A stretch of 41,499 nt of DNA, taken from contig JBJOHO010000041.1 in assembly GCA_046047615.1 (NCBI GenBank), forward strand, positions 1 through 41,499. Direction: 5' to 3'. Shown here piece after piece: positions 25,176 to 32,998 of this stretch. The translations under genes and the position numbers were made by a program. Position 1 is the stretch's first letter. The number at the start of each line of letters is the position of its first letter. The notes beneath the pieces were generated by a model that saw only the letters and a program-made list of their open reading frames with translations, ran no database searches and had not been told where the DNA came from. The stretch comes from ZC4RG30 sp046047615 (lineage in GTDB: Bacteria; Pseudomonadota; Gammaproteobacteria; Steroidobacterales; Steroidobacteraceae).

Positions 25176-25463
25176 ATGAAGATGATCACGGCTGTGGTAC
25201 GGCCCTACAAGGTCGACGAGCTCCGGCGGGCAATCGCCGAACTCGGGATACAGGGCGTGACGGTCACCGAAGTGCATGAGCAGGAACACGGTCCGCGGGC
25301 CAAGCTCGAGATCGCTGTCGACGACAGTGTGGCCGAGCCGGTCTTCGAGGCCATTGCCAACATCTCCCGGACGGGCCGGAACGGCGACGGACGGATAACC
25401 ATCGGCAACCTGGAGCAGGCCATCCGGATCCGCACGGGCGAGACCGGTACGTCGGCAACGTAA
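25176..25463 (+). CDS. PII-family signal protein lacking the T-loop (GlnK-like)
   Basis: A 95-residue PII homologue; the normal length is 112. The N-terminus (MKMITAVVRPYKVDELRRAI, then GIQGVTVTEV) and C-terminus (RTGRNGDGRI B-loop, AIRIRTGE C-loop) align well with GlnK, so the ferredoxin-like trimer and nucleotide site look intact. Between them, T-loop residues about 37-54 are replaced by HEQEHGPR. Lost are Q39, R47, the uridylylated Y51 and K58; K90 of the B-loop is Arg. It therefore cannot be uridylylated at Y51 or plug AmtB in the known way. The frame is continuous. ATG 25167, three codons upstream, is an alternative start. It is followed 19 nt later by amtB, under a sigma-54 promoter. 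Confidence 0.85.
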   Translation: MKMITAVVRPYKVDELRRAIAELGIQGVTVTEVHEQEHGPRAKLEIAVDDSVAEPVFEAIANISRTGRNGDGRITIGNLEQAIRIRTGETGTSAT

Positions 25464-25482
25464 GCACAGCTGGGAGTCGCAC

Positions 25483-26895
25483 ATGCGCAATGACCTCGTC
25501 TCACCACCTTCCCCGCGCTGGGCACGGGGAGCCCTGGCCGCCCTGGGCACGCTGCTGCCCTTGGCCGCGGCCGCGGCAGACGCACCACCCACGCCCGACA
25601 AGGGCGACATCGGCTGGATGATGACCAGCACGCTGCTCGTCATCCTCATGACCATCCCCGGGCTGGCACTGTTCTATGGCGGCATGGTCCGCAGCAAGAA
25701 CGTGCTCTCGGTGCTGATGCAGGTCCTGATGATCTTCTGCCTGGCCACCGTGTTGTGGGTGATCTACGGCTACAGCGTGGCCTTCACCTCCGGCAGTGCC
25801 TTCTTCGGCGGCCTCGACAAGCTGTTCCTGTCCGGCGTCGACGCCACGACGCTGGCAGCCACCTTCTCCAAGGGCATCTACATCCCTGAATACGTCTATG
25901 TCGTGTTCCAGGGCACCTTCGCGGCGATCACGCCCTGCCTCATCGTCGGCGCCTTTGCCGAGCGCATGAAGTTCGGCGCGATCCTCGCGTTCGTGCTGCT
26001 GTGGTTCACTTTCGCCTATCTGCCCGTGGCGCACATGGTCTGGTTCTGGGACGGCCCGGACGCCTACACCAATGCCGAAACGGCGGCGGCAGCCACGGCT
26101 AACGCGGGCTACCTGTTCCAGCTTGGCGCCCTCGATTTCGCCGGCGGCACCGTCGTGCACATCAACGCGGGCATCGCCGGCCTGGTGGGCGCCCTCATGG
26201 TGGGCAAGCGGCTGGGCTATGGCACTTCCGCGATGCCGCCGCACAACCTGCCGCTGGTGATGGTCGGCACCTCGCTGCTGTGGGTGGGCTGGTTCGGCTT
26301 CAACGTCGGCAGCAACCTCGAGGCCAATGCCTTTGCAGGCCAGGTGTTCCTCAACACCGTGCTGGCGACTGCGGCCGCCACGCTGACCTGGGCCTTCATC
26401 GAGTGGATCGTGCGTGGCACGCCGACGATGCTCGGCGCCGCTTCCGGTGCCGTCGCGGGCCTCGTCGGTGTGACGCCGGCCTGCGGCTGGGTCGGGCCGA
26501 TGGGCGCGCTGGCGATCGGCGTCGCCGCGGCGGTGATCTGCCTGGTCGCGGTGATCTGGCTCAAGCGCGTGCTCAAGTACGACGACTCGCTCGACGTGTT
26601 CGGCGTGCACTGCGTGGGTGGCATCGTCGGCGCGATCCTGACGGGTGTGTTCGCCGATCCGGCACTGGGCGGCGCGGGCTTCTATGACTGGGTGACCATG
26701 GAAGTGGCGCCCTACGACATGGGCGCCCAGGTCATCATCCAGGCCAAGAGCGTCGGCATCACCCTGCTCTGGTCGGGCGTGGTCAGCGCCATCGCCTTCA
26801 AGCTGATCGACCTGACGATCGGCCTGCGGGTCAGCGAAGACACGGAACGCCAGGGTCTGGACACGACGACCCACGGCGAGCGGGCCTACGACTGA
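25483..26895 (+). CDS. amtB: Ammonium transporter AmtB
   Basis: Trimeric inner-membrane ammonium channel, 470 residues. A signal-peptide-like N-terminus (about residues 1-32, ending AAAAADAPP) precedes 11 predicted helices. GDIGWMMTSTLLVILMTIPGLALFYGG is a clear Amt start. The twin pore histidines are in TVVHINAGIAG and VFGVHCVGGIVG, and the family signature DFAGGTVVH is present. GGGAG stands before ATG 25483. It is co-transcribed with the T-loop-less PII protein behind a sigma-54 promoter and followed by an intrinsic terminator. Confidence 0.96.
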   Translation: MRNDLVSPPSPRWARGALAALGTLLPLAAAAADAPPTPDKGDIGWMMTSTLLVILMTIPGLALFYGGMVRSKNVLSVLMQVLMIFCLATVLWVIYGYSVAFTSGSAFFGGLDKLFLSGVDATTLAATFSKGIYIPEYVYVVFQGTFAAITPCLIVGAFAERMKFGAILAFVLLWFTFAYLPVAHMVWFWDGPDAYTNAETAAAATANAGYLFQLGALDFAGGTVVHINAGIAGLVGALMVGKRLGYGTSAMPPHNLPLVMVGTSLLWVGWFGFNVGSNLEANAFAGQVFLNTVLATAAATLTWAFIEWIVRGTPTMLGAASGAVAGLVGVTPACGWVGPMGALAIGVAAAVICLVAVIWLKRVLKYDDSLDVFGVHCVGGIVGAILTGVFADPALGGAGFYDWVTMEVAPYDMGAQVIIQAKSVGITLLWSGVVSAIAFKLIDLTIGLRVSEDTERQGLDTTTHGERAYD

Positions 26896-26954
26896 CCGCG
26901 GCACTGCCATGGCGGATTGGGCGGCGCGCGTGGCGCCGCGCCCACCGTACTGTG

Positions 26955-26995
26955 AGCCCCGGCACACCGCCAAGGTTGCCGGGGCTCCTGCTTTT
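26955..26995 (+). terminator. Rho-independent terminator after amtB
   Basis: AGCCCCGGCA (26955-26964) and TGCCGGGGCT (26977-26986) form a perfect 10-bp stem with a 12-nt loop, followed by CCTGCTTTTG. This is the clearest intrinsic terminator in the window and ends the PII-amtB transcript. Confidence 0.8.
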
Positions 26996-27010
26996 GTGAA
27001 GACTGCCGGC

Positions 27011-27481
27011 ATGAAGCCGTCCATCGCCCTGTGTCTCCTCGCCGCCTGCCTGGCCTCCCCCGGCTTTGCCACAGCGGCGGCTACCGATGTCTACCGCTGG
27101 CGTGACGCGCAGGGCGCGTGGCACTACTCGGATACGCCAGTGCCCGGCGCCGAGCGCATCCGTGCCGCGGCGCGCAACCTGCCTGTGGCGCCTGCAGCGG
27201 CTACCGGTGCCAGCAGCCCCAGTCCCGGCCCCAGCAGCGTGGTCACGCCGCCGGCGCGCGATGCGGCAACGCTGACGGCCGCCACGCGTGTGCAGCAAGA
27301 CCTCGCGGCGCAGCGCGCCGAGGGGTGTCGCAAGGCCCGCGAGACGTATGAGCAGGCGATCGCAGCACGCCGCCTCTACCGTGCCGGCAAGGACGGCGAG
27401 GCGGTGCTGTTGACCGACGCGGAAGTCGAGGCACACCGCGTGGCCTCGCGTGTCGAGGTGGACGCGCTGTGCGGCAAGTGA
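27011..27481 (+). CDS. Exported DUF4124-domain protein
   Basis: A 156-residue protein with a Sec signal peptide (MKPSIALCLLAACLASPGFATA) and then the DUF4124 core VYRWRDAQGAWHYSDTPVPGAE. A proline/serine-rich linker follows (about residues 60-85), then a C-terminal helical part with two cysteines (GCRKARETYE, VDALCGK) that could form a disulphide. The function of the domain is not known; such proteins are common in the periplasm of gammaproteobacteria. ATG 27011 is the start of the signal peptide and follows the amtB terminator. The stop overlaps the next gene's GTG. Confidence 0.75.
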   Translation: MKPSIALCLLAACLASPGFATAAATDVYRWRDAQGAWHYSDTPVPGAERIRAAARNLPVAPAAATGASSPSPGPSSVVTPPARDAATLTAATRVQQDLAAQRAEGCRKARETYEQAIAARRLYRAGKDGEAVLLTDAEVEAHRVASRVEVDALCGK

Positions 27482-28341
27482 AGGTTGGCTTCGCGGGGCT
27501 GGGCGCGATGGGTGCCCACATGGCCCGCAACCTGCACCGGGCAGGTCTGCTGGAGGCGGTCTGGAACCGCAGCAACGACAAGGCCCTGGCGCTCGCCGCG
27601 GAGACCGGTTGCAGTGCTGCCGCAGACCCTGCGTCGCTTGCTTCGGCCTGCGACATCGTCGTGCTGTGCGTCGCCGCCGATGCCGACGTGCTGGCTGTGG
27701 TCGATGCGCTGTCGGCCGGTCTCAGGCCCGGCAGCGTGGTGATCGACTGTTCCACGGTCGGCGCCGGCACGGCGCGCGAGGCTGCTGCACGCGTGGCGGC
27801 ACGTGGCGCCACGTTCATCGACTGTCCGGTCAGCGGGGGCGTCGAGGGCGCCCGCGATGCGACGCTGGCCATGATGGTCGGCGGCAGCGAAGCCGACTTC
27901 GAGCGTGCACTGCCCGTGTTGCAGGCGATGGGCCGCACCATCACGCGCTTCGGCGACGTGGGCGCTGGCCAGGCCGCCAAGGCCACCAACCAGATCCTCT
28001 GCGCGGGTTATATCCGCGCGATCGGCGAAGCGATGGCCTTTGCGCGCGCGCAGGGCCTGCCGCTCGACCGCGTGGTCGAGACGCTCGGCAAGGGCGCCGG
28101 CTCCAGCTGGTACTTTGTCCACCGCGCACCGAACATGATCCGCGAGGCCTATCCCCCGGGTTTCCGCGTGCGGCTGCACGCCAAGGACCTGGGCATCTGC
28201 CGCGAGATGGCGGCGGCCAGCGGTGGTTCGCTGCCCATGGTCGAGAGCGTGCTGGCGGACTACGCGAGGCTCATCGAGGCCGGCCATGGCGACGAGGACA
28301 TTTCCAGCATCCACCGGCTGACGGCACGCCTGTTCGACTGA
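27478..28341 (+). CDS. 3-hydroxyisobutyrate dehydrogenase-like NAD(P)-dependent oxidoreductase
   Basis: Beta-hydroxyacid dehydrogenase family, 287 residues. N-terminal Rossmann signature VGFAGLGAMGAHMARNL, substrate-binding FIDCPVSGGVEGARDA, and the catalytic lysine in GQAAKATNQ. Related enzymes oxidise 3-hydroxyisobutyrate or tartronate semialdehyde or reduce succinic semialdehyde; the substrate cannot be chosen. The start is either GTG 27478, which shares GTGA with the upstream stop as seen at crtE/crtI, or GTG 27469. Neither has a good ribosome binding site, which fits translational coupling to the DUF4124 gene. Confidence 0.85.
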   Translation: MKVGFAGLGAMGAHMARNLHRAGLLEAVWNRSNDKALALAAETGCSAAADPASLASACDIVVLCVAADADVLAVVDALSAGLRPGSVVIDCSTVGAGTAREAAARVAARGATFIDCPVSGGVEGARDATLAMMVGGSEADFERALPVLQAMGRTITRFGDVGAGQAAKATNQILCAGYIRAIGEAMAFARAQGLPLDRVVETLGKGAGSSWYFVHRAPNMIREAYPPGFRVRLHAKDLGICREMAAASGGSLPMVESVLADYARLIEAGHGDEDISSIHRLTARLFD

Positions 28342-28389
28342 GCCATTGCCGTGTCGTGGCCCCGGGCCGGGTCGCGCCGCATTGCGGTG

Positions 28390-28395
28390 TATCCT
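28390..28395 (+). promoter_or_regulatory. -10 element of dapF, implying a leaderless mRNA
   Basis: TATCCT ends 7 nt before the ATG of dapF and there is no Shine-Dalgarno in the interval or directly upstream. The block TATCCTTGCGCCGATG closely resembles TATGCTTGCAGCGCATG at ppx (5519). No -35 box is evident. Confidence 0.45.
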
Positions 28396-28402
28396 TGCGC
28401 CG

Positions 28403-29248
28403 ATGCGCATGCCCTTCACCAAGATGCACGGACTCGGCAACGACTTCATCGTCGTCGAGTCCGCGGACCTGGCAGCACGGCTGACGCCGGCGGACTGGCA
28501 ACGGCTCTCGGACCGTCATCGCGGCATCGGCTTCGACCAGGCCTTGGTCATCGAACCGGCCCGCGACGCGGGCACCAGCGCGTTCTACCGCATCTTCAAC
28601 GCCGACGGCCACGAGGTGGAGCAGTGCGGCAATGGCGCGCGCTGCATCGCCGCCTATCTTCACCAGCGCATGACGGTGCCCGGAGGGCTGTTGCGCATGG
28701 CCTGCCCGGGAGGCCTGGTTGGCGCACGCATCACCGGCGCAGGCCGCGTCGCCGTCGACATGGGTGTGCCTGACTTTTCCGCTTCGGCCTCGCACTTCGA
28801 CGAGGCCGGGCAGACCGGCCCACACTTCAGCATCGACCTCGGCAGCCAGACTGTCAGCTGCGGCGTGGTGTCGATGGGCAATCCGCATGCGGTGCTGCGT
28901 GTCACCGATGTCGATGCGGCCCCGGTGGCCGACGTGGGGCCGCGGCTCGAATCGCACCCGCGCTTCCGGCAGCGCGTCAACGTGGGCTTCATGCAGGTCG
29001 TCAACCCGGGGCACATCCGTCTCCGGGTGTACGAACGTGGCGCAGGGGAAACCCAGGCCTGTGGCACGGGCGCCTGTGCCGCGGTTGCCGTGGGTCGCCG
29101 CGCGGGTTGGCTCGGTGACACCGTGCAGGTCGACCTGCCGGGAGGGCGCCTGGAGATCCGTTGGCGCGGCCCAGGCGAAATGTTGTGGATGGAAGGTCCG
29201 GCCGAAGTGTCCTTCGAAGGCTGGGTCGAGATCGCTGGCGAGGAGTAG
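28403..29248 (+). CDS. dapF: Diaminopimelate epimerase
   Basis: Converts LL- to meso-diaminopimelate for lysine and peptidoglycan. The 281-residue enzyme starts MRMPFTKMHGLGNDFIVV, the family's standard N-terminus. Its two catalytic cysteines lie in VEQCGNGARCIAAY and TQACGTGACAAV, one in each pseudo-symmetric half. It begins the conserved dapF-DUF484-xerC block. The stop is 6 nt before DUF484. The start appears leaderless (see the -10 element). Confidence 0.96.
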   Translation: MRMPFTKMHGLGNDFIVVESADLAARLTPADWQRLSDRHRGIGFDQALVIEPARDAGTSAFYRIFNADGHEVEQCGNGARCIAAYLHQRMTVPGGLLRMACPGGLVGARITGAGRVAVDMGVPDFSASASHFDEAGQTGPHFSIDLGSQTVSCGVVSMGNPHAVLRVTDVDAAPVADVGPRLESHPRFRQRVNVGFMQVVNPGHIRLRVYERGAGETQACGTGACAAVAVGRRAGWLGDTVQVDLPGGRLEIRWRGPGEMLWMEGPAEVSFEGWVEIAGEE

Positions 29249-29254
29249 GCAGGC

Positions 29255-29929
29255 GTGGAGACGGCAATCAGCACACCCGATGAAGTGGCGCGTTATCTGC
29301 GTGAACACCCGGAATTCTTCATCGAGCAGGGCAGCCTGCTGGCCGAGCTGCGCTTGCCGCACGGGCACGCGGAAGGCACCGTATCGTTGCTGGAGCGCCA
29401 GCGCGAACTGCTGCGAGAACGCGTCACGACCCTCGATACGCACTTGCAGCAGTTGCTGGCTGCCGCCCGCGCCAATGAGGTGATCGCCGGGCGCATGCGG
29501 CGCCTGGTGCGCCGTCTGCTGCGCGCGCCCACGCGCGCTGATGCCTTGGCCGGGCTTGAGGAATCGCTGGACGCAGAATTCGGCCTGGTCGATGTCCGGC
29601 TGCTGGTCTTCGGGCTGGGCGCGATGGGTCTGCCGGCCTCCCGCTTCGTGGTGGCCGTCGACCGCAGCGACCCCGCGCTGCAGTCCATCGATGCCGTGCT
29701 CGCGGGTGGACGGCCGGTGTGTGGCCCACTGCGCGATTCACAACGTGAAGCCGTGTTCGGTGCCGACCGGCCCGTGGCCAGCGCCGCACTGGTTCCCGTG
29801 GGCGAGGGCTCTCCGGTCGCGCTGCTCGTTCTGGGCAGCGACGAGGAAGACCGCTTCACCGCGGACATGGGAACCGACGTGCTGGTGCAACTGGCCGAGG
29901 TGACCGGCGAAGTGCTGTCTCGCGCATGA
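29255..29929 (+). CDS. DUF484 family protein
   Basis: A 224-residue protein with the DUF484 start (TPDEVARYLREHPEFFIEQGSLLAELRLPHG), a central coiled-coil-forming stretch (SLLERQRELLRERVTTLDTHLQQLL), and a GAF-like C-terminal half ending VLVQLAEVTGEVLSR. The function is unknown; the gene is almost always between dapF and xerC in gammaproteobacteria. The GTG start at 29255 has GAGGAG upstream. The xerC ATG overlaps its stop (ATGA). Confidence 0.88.
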   Translation: METAISTPDEVARYLREHPEFFIEQGSLLAELRLPHGHAEGTVSLLERQRELLRERVTTLDTHLQQLLAAARANEVIAGRMRRLVRRLLRAPTRADALAGLEESLDAEFGLVDVRLLVFGLGAMGLPASRFVVAVDRSDPALQSIDAVLAGGRPVCGPLRDSQREAVFGADRPVASAALVPVGEGSPVALLVLGSDEEDRFTADMGTDVLVQLAEVTGEVLSRA

Positions 29930-30828
29930 ACGCCACGGCGCTCGCCGACATCGAGCGCTTCCTGCGGCATCTGGCAACCGAAAGGCGGCTGTCGCCGCAC
30001 ACCTGCCAGGCCTATGCGCACGACCTCGCATCACTGGCGCACTGGGCGGACGAACAGGGCGTGGTGCAATGGAACGATCTCACGCCACCGTTGCTGCGCA
30101 GTTTCGCCGCGCGCTGCCATGCGGGCGGGCTAGCGCCAGCCAGCCTGCAGCGCCGGCTCTCGGCGGTGCGCAGTTTCTGCCGTTTCCTGCTGCGGGAAGG
30201 CGTGCTGCGCAGCAACCCCTGTGGCGATGTCCGCGCTCCCAAGGCCGCGCGCCGGCTGCCTGGCACGCTCGACGCGGACCAGATGGGCCGGCTGCTGGAG
30301 GCGGCACCCGAGAACTCGCTGCAGGTCCGCGACCTCGCCATCATGGAACTGCTCTACAGCTCGGGTCTGCGGCTGTCGGAGCTGGTCGGCCTTGATCTGC
30401 CCGACCTGGATCTCGCGGACCGTACCGTGCGGGTGCTGGGCAAGGGCCGCAAGGAACGCATCGTGCCGGTGGGGCGCAAGGCGGTCGCCGCCGTGCAGGC
30501 CTGGCTCGCGGAACGGCAGGCGCTGGCTGCCGGCGGCACCGCGGCGGTCTTCGTCGGGCGCAACGGCCGGCGGCTCGGCGCGCGCGCCATCCAGTTGCGG
30601 GTCGCCGAGGCCGCGCGCCGGCAAGGCGTGCCGGTGGGCGTCCATCCGCACCTGTTCCGGCACTCGTTCGCCAGCCACCTGCTGGAGAGCAGCGGCGACC
30701 TGCGCGGTGTGCAGGAACTGCTGGGTCACGCCAACATCAGTACCACGCAGGTGTACACGCACCTGGACTTCCAGCACCTGGCCAAGGTCTACGACAAGGC
30801 GCACCCGCGCGCCCGACGCAAGCCCTGA
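29926..30828 (+). CDS. xerC: Tyrosine recombinase XerC
   Basis: With XerD resolves chromosome dimers at dif. The 300-residue protein has the N-terminal SAM-like core-binding domain (IERFLRHLATERRLSPHTCQAYAHDL) and the catalytic domain: Arg in LLYSSGLRLSELVGL, Lys in VLGKGRKERIVP, HxxR in HPHLFRHSFASHLL, then LLGHANISTTQVYTHLD with the His and nucleophilic Tyr. Being in the dapF-DUF484 block identifies it as XerC rather than XerD or an integrase. hslV usually follows directly; here a catabolic cassette intervenes. Confidence 0.94.
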   Translation: MNATALADIERFLRHLATERRLSPHTCQAYAHDLASLAHWADEQGVVQWNDLTPPLLRSFAARCHAGGLAPASLQRRLSAVRSFCRFLLREGVLRSNPCGDVRAPKAARRLPGTLDADQMGRLLEAAPENSLQVRDLAIMELLYSSGLRLSELVGLDLPDLDLADRTVRVLGKGRKERIVPVGRKAVAAVQAWLAERQALAAGGTAAVFVGRNGRRLGARAIQLRVAEAARRQGVPVGVHPHLFRHSFASHLLESSGDLRGVQELLGHANISTTQVYTHLDFQHLAKVYDKAHPRARRKP

Positions 30829-30945
30829 GGCAACGCTTCCGCGGCGTCGATGGCCAGGCATTGACCAATTCGCCTGTACCCGGCGGGGACCGCGTGGTAT
30901 CCGTGCAGTCCCTGAAACAGGCCTCCCGGCCCCGAAGGACGGCGC

Positions 30946-32061
30946 GTGCAACACCAGAACATCCTCATCATCGGCGGCGGCATCGGCGGCCTCACGGCTG
31001 CGATCGCCCTGGGCCGGGAAGGACACCGGATCACCATCGCCGAGAAGGATCCCGCCTGGGCCGTCTATGGCGTCGGCATCATCCAGCAGTCCAACGTCAT
31101 CCGCGCCGCGGCACAACTGGGCATCCTCGATGAGTACCTGGCCTCGGGCTTCGGTTTCGATGCCGTCGAGGTCTTCATCCCCAGCGGCCAGAAGGTGGCC
31201 ACCGTGCCCTCCCACCGGCTGGTGGAAGGTGCGCCTGCCAACCTTGGCATGGGCAGGCCGGCGTTGCATGCGCTGCTGGGCCGCCGGGCCAAGGCCGCAG
31301 GCGCAGAGGTGCGGCTCGGTGTGACGGTCGAGCAGATCACGCAGGACGCCGCGGGCGTCGATGTCCGCTTCTCCGACGGCCGCAGTGGCCGTTACGACCT
31401 GGTGGTGGGCGCCGATGGCCTCTACTCGCGCACGCGGCAGCAGATCTTCCCGGACGCGCCGCGGCCGCAGTTCACGGGCCAGGCGGTCTGGCGGCACAAC
31501 TTCCCCAAGCCGCCGGAGCTCCACTGCCTGCAGGCCTATGAAGGACAGATCGGCATGGGTCTGGTGCCGCTCTCCGCGGAACTCATGTACCTGTTCGTGA
31601 CCACGCCGGAGCCGGGCAATCCGCACTACAGCGAAGACATGCTCGCGCCCACGATGCGCGCCCGGCTCGCGCAGGCCGCGCCTGCCATTGCCGCGCTGCG
31701 CGACCAGATCGTCGACGGCAGGAACGTCGTGTACCGCCCCCTCGAGACACTGTTCCTTGAAGGGGCGTGGCACCACGGACGCGTGGTGCTGCTTGGCGAT
31801 GCCGTCCACGCGACCACGCCGCACCTGGGGCAGGGCGCGGGCATGGCCATCGAAGACAGCGTGGTGCTGGCCGAAGAGGTCGGACGGCAGGCTTCGGTGG
31901 AGGCGGCCTTCGAGGCATACCGGGCGCGGCGCTTCGAGCGCTGCAAGTTCATCGTCGAACTGTCGTTGTCGCTGTGCCGCAGCCAGCTGGGCACCGGCCC
32001 GCGCGTGGAGCAGGGCCCGGCCACCAAGGCGATGTTCGACCGTGTCGCCCAACCCCTTTGA
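30946..32061 (+). CDS. FAD-dependent aromatic monooxygenase (PHBH/salicylate-hydroxylase type)
   Basis: Class A flavoprotein hydroxylase, 371 residues. Motifs in order: GxGxxG in ILIIGGGIGGLTAAIALG, DG motif in VVGADGLYSRTRQQ, and the FAD-ribityl site in LLGDAVHATTPHLGQGAGM followed by AIEDSVVLAEE. Such enzymes use NAD(P)H and O2 to hydroxylate phenolic or pyridine rings. GTG 30946 has AAGGA upstream. It is the first of four closely spaced genes and probably makes the ortho-dihydroxy substrate for the ring-cleaving enzyme encoded next. UbiH-type quinone hydroxylase is less likely, because UbiH/UbiF families are longer and the neighbours are catabolic. Confidence 0.88.
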   Translation: MQHQNILIIGGGIGGLTAAIALGREGHRITIAEKDPAWAVYGVGIIQQSNVIRAAAQLGILDEYLASGFGFDAVEVFIPSGQKVATVPSHRLVEGAPANLGMGRPALHALLGRRAKAAGAEVRLGVTVEQITQDAAGVDVRFSDGRSGRYDLVVGADGLYSRTRQQIFPDAPRPQFTGQAVWRHNFPKPPELHCLQAYEGQIGMGLVPLSAELMYLFVTTPEPGNPHYSEDMLAPTMRARLAQAAPAIAALRDQIVDGRNVVYRPLETLFLEGAWHHGRVVLLGDAVHATTPHLGQGAGMAIEDSVVLAEEVGRQASVEAAFEAYRARRFERCKFIVELSLSLCRSQLGTGPRVEQGPATKAMFDRVAQPL

Positions 32062-32086
32062 CCACCAGACTGCAGACGGAGAATCC

Positions 32087-32995
32087 ATGAGCAAGGCACG
32101 GGTCAGCGAGATCCGCTACGTCGGCTATGCCACACCGGACGTCGCCACCGAACTGGCGTTCTACAAGGACACTTGGGGACTGGAGGAAGTGCCGGCCAAC
32201 GACGGCATGCACTACCTGAAGACCGTGGGCCATGACGAACACCACGTGGTGCGGCTGCGCCAGGGCCCGGACAACCGCGTCGACGTGATCGCCGTCGCAG
32301 CGGCCAGCGCCGCGGACGTCGACCGCCTTGCCGTCCAGGCCGAGGCGGCCGGCGCGCGCATCATCCATCCGCCGCGCGCGCTGACCTCGCCCGGTGGCGG
32401 TTACGGTTTCCGCTGCTTCTCGCCGGATGGCCTCACGTACGAGGTCTCCAGCGACGTGGCCCGCGGCAGCGTGCGCGAGATCGGCCGCTGGGAGGCGCTG
32501 CCGGTGCGCATCAGCCACATCGTCCTGCACTCCAAGGACCACAAGGCCGCGGCCCGGTTCTTCGAGGAAGCCTTCGGCTTCCGCGTGTCGGACTGGCTTG
32601 GCGACTTCATGGTGTTCCTCCGCTGCAACAGCGCACACCATCGCTTCGCGATCCTGCCCGGCCCGCCCTGCCTGAACCATGTCGCCTACGACATGACCGG
32701 CGTCGACGGCATGATGCGCGGCATCAAGCGCCTGAAAGGCGAAGGCCGTGACGTGGTCTGGGGCCCGGGCCGCCACACGGCGGGCAACAATGCCTTCAGC
32801 TACTTCGTGTCGCCAGCCGGCTTTGCCGTCGAGTACACCGCGGACCTCGAGTACGTCGACGACGACCACTGGCAGGCCACCGTGCACACGCCCTCCCCCA
32901 CCGTCATGGACCAGTGGGGTATCGGCGTCGGCGGCCCGCACACGATGCCCCATCCCCATCCTGATCCAGGCCTGTTCCAGGCCTGCGAGGTCTGA
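32087..32995 (+). CDS. Type I extradiol ring-cleavage dioxygenase (two-domain VOC)
   Basis: A 302-residue protein with two vicinal-oxygen-chelate modules. The C-terminal module has the three metal ligands of Fe(II)/Mn(II) extradiol dioxygenases at the right positions: H144 in RISHIVLHSKD, H198 in PCLNHVAYDM and E249 in PAGFAVEYTAD, with Y250 beside it. The N-terminal module (SEIRYVGYATPDVATELAFY) has lost the metal site, as usual. Meta-cleavage of a catechol-like ring is the predicted reaction; ring identity is unknown. GGAGA precedes ATG 32087. Confidence 0.87.
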   Translation: MSKARVSEIRYVGYATPDVATELAFYKDTWGLEEVPANDGMHYLKTVGHDEHHVVRLRQGPDNRVDVIAVAAASAADVDRLAVQAEAAGARIIHPPRALTSPGGGYGFRCFSPDGLTYEVSSDVARGSVREIGRWEALPVRISHIVLHSKDHKAAARFFEEAFGFRVSDWLGDFMVFLRCNSAHHRFAILPGPPCLNHVAYDMTGVDGMMRGIKRLKGEGRDVVWGPGRHTAGNNAFSYFVSPAGFAVEYTADLEYVDDDHWQATVHTPSPTVMDQWGIGVGGPHTMPHPHPDPGLFQACEV

Positions 32996-32998
32996 CCC

